A program made the position numbers and the translations under genes. Below, piece after piece: positions 59,569 to 64,000 of a DNA stretch of 64,000 nt. The notes below the pieces were generated by a model that saw only the letters and a program-made list of their open reading frames with translations, did no database searches and was not told where the DNA came from. The stretch is from DAOUAM01 sp034433305 (GTDB lineage Bacteria > Chloroflexota > Dehalococcoidia > Lucifugimonadales > DAOUAM01), in assembly GCA_034433305.1 (NCBI GenBank), contig DAOUAM010000095.1, positions 1-64,000 of the forward strand, read 5' to 3'. Each line of letters starts with the position of its first letter. Position 1 is the first letter of the stretch.

Positions 59569-60506
59569 AGAGCAGTGTACCTGTCGGGCGCCTCGCCCGC
59601 ACCGCAAGGCGGGCCATGAGGCGGGGCATAAGGCTTCCACGTGGGCTGAGCGCCCGCGTCGGCCTTCTGCCCGACTTCCTCATCATCGGCGCCCAGAAGA
59701 GCGGGACGACCTCGCTTTACCACTACCTGTCCCAGCACCCTTGTGTCCATCGCGCCACCCGGAAAGAGGTCCACTTCTTCGACCTGCACTTCCACAAGGG
59801 CATGGGCTGGTACCGCGCCCACTTCCCTTCGGTCCAGCACGCCTTTTTCAGCAGGCGAGTGCTCCGGCGGCCCTTCGTGACGGGAGAGGCCACGCCTTAC
59901 TACATCTTCCATCCCCATGTGCCCAGGAGGGTCCACGAGGCCCTGCCCAACGTCAAGCTCATCGTGCTGCTGCGCAACCCCGTGGACAGGGCCTACTCCC
60001 AGTACATGCGCCAGCTCAGGGCCGGAAGGGAGCAACTGCCCTTCGAGGAGGCCATCCAGCGGGAGCAGGAGCGGATAGGCCCCGAGCTGCAACGGGTGCT
60101 GGAGGACGAGAGCTACAACAGCCGTGCCCACCGCTGGTACTCCTATGTCTCCCGTGGCCTCTACGCCGACCAGCTCCAGGCCTGGTTTGACCTCTTCCCC
60201 AGGAGCAGCATCCTGGTGGAGTCCAGCGAAGGGCTGGCCGCCAACCCTGGCGCGGTGATGGCCCGCGTCTTCGAGTTCCTGGGCCTGCCTGCCGTGGCGC
60301 CTGGCGAGTACCGCCGCAGGAACGCCAGCAGGTACGAGCCTATGGCCCCTGCCACCAGAAAGTACCTGGCCGACTTCTTCCGCCCGCATAACGAGCGGCT
60401 GTACCGGCTGATTGGCCTGCGCTTCAACTGGGACGACGGGGCGACCGAGCACACGCCCCAGCCCGACGGTGTCGCACGGGCCAGCAGGCTATCAACGCAA
60501 TCTTGA
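59565..60506 (+). CDS. Sulfotransferase 5 (PAPS-dependent)
   Basis: 313 residues. A basic N-terminal stretch of 35 residues precedes the loop GAQKSGTTSLYHYLSQHPC (K45); the 3'-phosphate motif is LLRNPVDRAYSQYMR (R137). KEVHFFDLHFHKGMGWYRAH and GEATPYYIFHPHVP match the heparan-sulfate-sulfotransferase-like group of sulfotransferases 1 and 3, but with more divergence. The GTG start overlaps the previous stop by four bases. Confidence 0.88.
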   Translation: MKSSVPVGRLARTARRAMRRGIRLPRGLSARVGLLPDFLIIGAQKSGTTSLYHYLSQHPCVHRATRKEVHFFDLHFHKGMGWYRAHFPSVQHAFFSRRVLRRPFVTGEATPYYIFHPHVPRRVHEALPNVKLIVLLRNPVDRAYSQYMRQLRAGREQLPFEEAIQREQERIGPELQRVLEDESYNSRAHRWYSYVSRGLYADQLQAWFDLFPRSSILVESSEGLAANPGAVMARVFEFLGLPAVAPGEYRRRNASRYEPMAPATRKYLADFFRPHNERLYRLIGLRFNWDDGATEHTPQPDGVARASRLSTQS

Positions 60507-60537
60507 GTGTTCACCACTTCCTCAGCGAGGGTACCCT

Positions 60538-61461
60538 ATGGCAACTGTCGCCAGCCTGTTCAGGACTGCCCTGGAGGCCGTGCCCGCCAGCCTGAAGCTC
60601 CGCGTGCGCGAGGTAGTCAGCGCGGCGCCCGCTGGCCCGGCAATGCTGGGGTGGTACGTCAGGAGCTCCAGGGAGCGCTCCATCTACGACTCCGCCGATG
60701 CCTTCCTGGTCTCCTTTCCCAAGTGCGGCCGGACCTGGCTCAAGCTGATGCTGGGCAGGGCGCTCATCACCCACTTCCGCCTCGAAGGCGTGGGGCCACT
60801 CAACCTGGCGCGCATATCCAGACTGGCCGGCCAGGTGCCGCGCATGCGGGCCGTCCACGACGACTTTCCCCAGTGGAAGTCGCCGGGCCAGCTAACGCGG
60901 TCCAGGGAGCGCTTCCGGGGCAAGCAGGTCATCCTGCTGGTCAGGGACATCAGGGACGTGGTGGTCTCCAACTACTTCCAGAAGACCAGGCGCAACAAGG
61001 GCTACAGGGGCGACCTCTCCTCCTTTCTCCGCCACCCTATCGGCAGCGTGGACACGCTCATCGCCTACTACAACATCTGGGCCGAGGAGCGGCATGTGCC
61101 GGCGGGCTTCCTGCTGGTGCGCTACGAGGACCTGCACCGCGACGCCCACGGAGAGCTGCGCAGGGTGCTGGCCTTCCTGGGCGTCCGGGACGTGCCCGAC
61201 GCCGTGATTGACGATGCAGTGCGCTACGCCTCCTTCGACAACATGCGCCGCATGGAGCGCGAGGGCGCCTTCGCCTCCGGCGCTCTGAGGCCGGCCGATA
61301 GGGATGACCCCGAAAGCTACAAGACCAGGCGGGGCAGGGTGGGCGGCTACGTGGACTACCTGTCCCCGGAAGAGATTGCATACCTGGACCAGAGGGTCTG
61401 CAATGAGCTGTCGTCGTTCTATGGCTACCAGATGACCGGGGCGGTGCGCAATGAGCGCTAG
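60538..61461 (+). CDS. Sulfotransferase 6 (PAPS-dependent)
   Basis: 307 residues. This one is of the classical Sulfotransfer_1 type: FLVSFPKCGRTWLKLMLG is the 5'-phosphosulfate loop (K62) and LVRDIRDVVVSNYFQKTRRN the 3'-phosphate motif (R136). VRYEDLHRDAHGELRRVLAF and the closing RRGRVGGYVDYLSPEEIAYL are further family marks. It is therefore a third sulfotransferase subtype in the locus. The ATG at 60538 gives the full N-terminus; its stop overlaps the next gene by 11 bases. Confidence 0.9.
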   Translation: MATVASLFRTALEAVPASLKLRVREVVSAAPAGPAMLGWYVRSSRERSIYDSADAFLVSFPKCGRTWLKLMLGRALITHFRLEGVGPLNLARISRLAGQVPRMRAVHDDFPQWKSPGQLTRSRERFRGKQVILLVRDIRDVVVSNYFQKTRRNKGYRGDLSSFLRHPIGSVDTLIAYYNIWAEERHVPAGFLLVRYEDLHRDAHGELRRVLAFLGVRDVPDAVIDDAVRYASFDNMRRMEREGAFASGALRPADRDDPESYKTRRGRVGGYVDYLSPEEIAYLDQRVCNELSSFYGYQMTGAVRNER

Positions 61462-62671
61462 CGTGCAGACCGGGCCTCGGACGACGCATCTCGCCCCCGG
61501 TAGGCCCAAGGTATTGCAGGTGGCGACCTCGGGCATCACCTTCAAGGCGCTCCTCCTGCCCCTGGTGGACCGGCTGGAGTCGGAGGGCTACAGCGTCTAT
61601 ATCTGCTGCTCCGATGGCCCCCACACCAGGGAGCTTGCAGCCGCTGGCTACCGTGTCATGCCCGTCCAGATAGAACGGCGCATCTCCCTTGCCTCCAACC
61701 TCAGGTCCCTGTGGCAGCTCTACCGCCTCATGTGCCAGGAGCGCTTCGACATCGTGCATGTGCATACGCCGGTGGCCGCAGTCCTGGGCAGGCTGGCGGC
61801 CAGGCTGGCCGGGGTGCCCCTTATCATCTACACCGCCCACGGCTTCTACTTTCACGAGCACATGCGGCCTGTCGTGCGCAGGGCCATCGTGTGGGTGGAG
61901 AAGCTGCTGGGGAGCTTCACGGACATGCTGTTGACCCAGAGCCAGGAGGACGCCCTCACCGCCGTGCAGGAGCGGGTATGCCCTCCTGGCCGGGTGCGCT
62001 GGATCGGCAACGGCGTGGACGTGGCCCGCTTCGCAGCCGGCGCCAGGACTGACCGCCAGGCCCGCTTCCCTGGGCTTGGCCCCCAGGACCGCGTCGTGGG
62101 GTTCGTGGGGCGGATGGTGGGGGAGAAGGGCATCCTGGAGCTGGTACAGGCCATGGAGGAGGTAGCCAGGGCGGTGCCCCAGGCCAGGCTCCTGCTGGTG
62201 GGAGACACGCTGGACGACGACCGCGACCGTGGGTTCAAGGACCTGCTGCGGGGCGAGATCGCCCGGCGGGGCCTGGCCTCCAGGATAGTGTCCACCGGCT
62301 TCGTGGAGGACGTGGAGCGGGCCATGGCGGCCATGGATGTCTTTGTCCTGCCGTCATACCGGGAGGGGATGCCCCGCACGGTCATCGAGGCCATGGCCAG
62401 CGGCAAGCCGGTGGTGGCGACCAACATCCGGGGTTGCCGCGAGGAGGTGGTGCACGGGGTCACTGGCCTGCTGGTGCCGGTGAAGGACTCGCGGGCGCTG
62501 GCCCAGGCCATCGTCCAGGTGCTCAGCGACCCGGACGCGGCCCGCAGGATGGGCGAGGCGGGCCAGCGGCGGGCGGTGCGGCTATTCGACGAGGGGATGG
62601 TCGTCCACAGGCAGGTGGAAATCTACCGCGAGCTTGTGAAGACGAGGTTGGAGGTAGCCCATGCTGGCTAA
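61451..62671 (+). CDS. GT4 family glycosyltransferase 4
   Basis: 406 residues, GT-B fold. KVLQVATSGITFKALLLPLV, the VHVHTPVAAVLGRLAARLAG segment, YTAHGFYFHEHM, IGNGVDVARF, FVGRMVGEKGILELVQAMEE and SYREGMPRTVIEAMASGKPV (EX7E) show a WcaC/PssK-like GT4 enzyme. GTs of this subtype often add the second sugar onto a lipid-linked first sugar and stand next to the initiating transferase, as here (overlap of 11 bases). Confidence 0.9.
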   Translation: MSASVQTGPRTTHLAPGRPKVLQVATSGITFKALLLPLVDRLESEGYSVYICCSDGPHTRELAAAGYRVMPVQIERRISLASNLRSLWQLYRLMCQERFDIVHVHTPVAAVLGRLAARLAGVPLIIYTAHGFYFHEHMRPVVRRAIVWVEKLLGSFTDMLLTQSQEDALTAVQERVCPPGRVRWIGNGVDVARFAAGARTDRQARFPGLGPQDRVVGFVGRMVGEKGILELVQAMEEVARAVPQARLLLVGDTLDDDRDRGFKDLLRGEIARRGLASRIVSTGFVEDVERAMAAMDVFVLPSYREGMPRTVIEAMASGKPVVATNIRGCREEVVHGVTGLLVPVKDSRALAQAIVQVLSDPDAARRMGEAGQRRAVRLFDEGMVVHRQVEIYRELVKTRLEVAHAG

Positions 62672-63260
62672 GAGGCTCATGGATATCGCCATCTCCAGCG
62701 TCATGCTGGTGCTACTTCTGCCCCTGCTGGTGCTGATTGCTCTCCTGGTCAAGCTGGAATCTCGCGGGCCGGTGCTGTACCACCAGAAGCGCGTGGGAAA
62801 GGATGGCCGAGTCTTCGATCTGCTCAAGTTCCGCAGCATGGTTGTGGATGCTGAGCGCATGGGGCTGGGCTACGAGGTGGCCCGCAACGACGGGCGCATC
62901 ACCCGCGTGGGCAGGGTGCTGCGGGAGTGGGGCCTGGACGAGCTTCCCCAGCTTGTGAACGTCCTGAGGGGCGAGATGAGCCTGGTAGGCCCCAGGGCGG
63001 CCAGGCCCGAGCAGGTGGAGCTTTTCACCCCCCTGGAGAGGCAGCGGCTGAAGGTGAGGCCTGGCCTCACCGGCTGGGCGCTGGTAAATGGCCGCAACCT
63101 TATTGACTGGAGGCGGCGCATCCAGCTTGACCTGTGGTACGTGGAGCACTGGTCGCTCTGGCTGGACCTCCGCATTCTGCTGAAAACGCTGTGGGTCGTG
63201 CTGGTCACACGGGAAGGAGTGTACGGCCCTGGAGGTGTCACCCGTGACTACGGGAGTTAG
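62661..63260 (+). CDS. Initiating phosphoglycosyl transferase (PglC/WcaJ-type sugar transferase)
   Basis: 199 residues, the small monotopic form. One N-terminal membrane segment (ISSVMLVLLLPLLVLIALLV), KVGKDGRVFDLLKFRSM-type catalytic loop (KRVGKDGRVFDLLKFRSMVV), the DE dyad in GLDELPQLVNVLRGEMSLVG and VRPGLTGWALVNGRN. It transfers a sugar-1-phosphate onto undecaprenyl phosphate, the first step of repeat-unit assembly. It overlaps the GT4 gene before and the acyltransferase gene after it. Confidence 0.93.
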   Translation: MLAKRLMDIAISSVMLVLLLPLLVLIALLVKLESRGPVLYHQKRVGKDGRVFDLLKFRSMVVDAERMGLGYEVARNDGRITRVGRVLREWGLDELPQLVNVLRGEMSLVGPRAARPEQVELFTPLERQRLKVRPGLTGWALVNGRNLIDWRRRIQLDLWYVEHWSLWLDLRILLKTLWVVLVTREGVYGPGGVTRDYGS

Positions 63261-64000
63261 GGATGCTCCCTGGAGGTACATTGACCCTGAGGCCCGCATA
63301 GGGGCGGGCGTGGAGATCGGCGAGGGCGCCATAGTGAGAGGCCCCGTGGAGCTGGGCGACGGCGTGCGGCTGGGGCGCTACTGCATCGTGGAGGCCACCT
63401 GGGAACGCTTGACCGTCCTGGCGGCCAGGACGCGGGTAGACGACTTCGCCAGGCTCTACCCTGGTGTGAGCGTCGGCGCTGGCAGCTACATCGGTTCTCA
63501 CGTCACCCTCGGCCATCCCAGCAAGGCGGAGCTTACGGGCGTGGACGCCTCGGCCAGCATGGAGCGGGTGCGTGACCTGCTGGTGCCGGAGCCTGTCACG
63601 CGCATCGGCCCCGGCGCCGTGGTCCGCTCCCACTCGGTCATCTACGCCCACGTGGAAATCGGCGGCGGCTTCGCCTCCGGCCACTTCATGCTGGTCCGGG
63701 AGCACACCCGCATTGGAGAGAGGGTAGTCTTCGGCACCCACGCCTCGGTGGACGGCTACTCGCGCATCGGCGACCTGTGCCACATAGGCCAGTACACCCA
63801 GTTGTCCCAGGCGGCCCGCATAGGCCGGGGGTGCTTCATCGTCGCCCAGACGGTCTTCTCCGACAACAAGAGGGCCATCCGCGACGTCAGCGAGGACCTG
63901 AGGGGCGCTGTGGTCGAGGACTACGTGCGCATCGGCACCAACTGCTCCATCCTGCCCGCCGTGTGCCTGGGCAAGCACGCCTTCGTCGGCTCCCAGTCGG
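63244..64000 (+). CDS. Left-handed beta-helix (hexapeptide) acyltransferase, partial
   Basis: At least 252 residues, cut by the window end. Many hexapeptide turns are visible: ARIGAGVEIGEGAIVRGPVE, VSVGAGSYIGSHVTLGHP, TRIGPGAVVRSHSVIYAHVE, SRIGDLCHIGQYTQLSQAAR and VRIGTNCSILPAVCLGKHAF. Enzymes of this fold acetylate or acylate sugars (WbpD-like, or O-acetyltransferases). WbpD acts after WbpA on UDP-GlcNAc-uronate derivatives, so it could pair with the gene at 56443. The GTG at 63244 overlaps the end of the sugar transferase gene. Confidence 0.82.
   Translation, partial: MTTGVRDAPWRYIDPEARIGAGVEIGEGAIVRGPVELGDGVRLGRYCIVEATWERLTVLAARTRVDDFARLYPGVSVGAGSYIGSHVTLGHPSKAELTGVDASASMERVRDLLVPEPVTRIGPGAVVRSHSVIYAHVEIGGGFASGHFMLVREHTRIGERVVFGTHASVDGYSRIGDLCHIGQYTQLSQAARIGRGCFIVAQTVFSDNKRAIRDVSEDLRGAVVEDYVRIGTNCSILPAVCLGKHAFVGSQS

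Noticed and set aside
63238..63978. Minus-strand frame of 246 codons at the right end
   Set aside because: The plus strand encodes clear hexapeptide repeats; the minus frame is its shadow.

Overview
The window is GC-rich bacterial DNA packed with genes, and it carries no transposase, phage gene or CRISPR array. The bacterium makes selenocysteyl-tRNA (SelA), gas vesicles and a secreted polysaccharide. It also has several enolase-superfamily enzymes, a class III CoA-transferase and a deazaflavin-type oxidoreductase. That mix, with the GC content and the intergenic palindromes, suggests a Chloroflexota (Dehalococcoidia-like) environmental genome. This is an inference from gene content; no rRNA or marker gene settles it.

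Region by region. 1-6400: a minus-strand operon coaE - MoxR/CbbQ ATPase - CoA-type Nudix - CbbO/NorD VWA protein, then a small lipoprotein. 6500-10600: selA, a stand-alone Smr protein, an NAD-dependent epimerase and a beta-propeller lactonase. 10700-18400: a gas-vesicle operon (gvpF, gvpG, gvpL, a gvpS-gvpK fusion, gvpJ, gvpA) behind a sigma-70-type promoter, followed on the same strand by two PAS sensor kinases. 18400-40300: housekeeping and accessory metabolism. It includes two mandelate racemase-like enzymes, four transporters (EamA and three MFS, one with a long soluble tail), a wHTH regulator beside an 11-bp-arm palindrome, a DUF4349/PKD lipoprotein, a CaiB-type CoA-transferase, a stand-alone Ada zinc-domain protein next to a DinB protein, RarA, an NrtS-like protein, tRNA-His, a metallo-beta-lactamase-fold hydrolase and an aldo/keto reductase. 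Several gaps hold copies of a dispersed palindromic repeat family.

41000-64000 (running off the right edge): a polysaccharide locus. It starts with a 51-codon ORF and yvcK and continues with two UDP-sugar dehydrogenases, an epimerase, a Wzx flippase, a candidate polymerase, four GT4 glycosyltransferases, an initiating phosphoglycosyl transferase, a NodB-type deacetylase, a transglutaminase-like membrane protein, a GNAT protein and a hexapeptide acyltransferase. It also encodes six sulfotransferases, four of them consecutive. The natural reading is a lipid-linked (Wzx/Wzy-type) pathway for a heavily sulfated, uronic-acid-containing polysaccharide, reminiscent in logic of glycosaminoglycan synthesis. 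This locus and the unusual gas-vesicle operon are the most interesting parts of the window.
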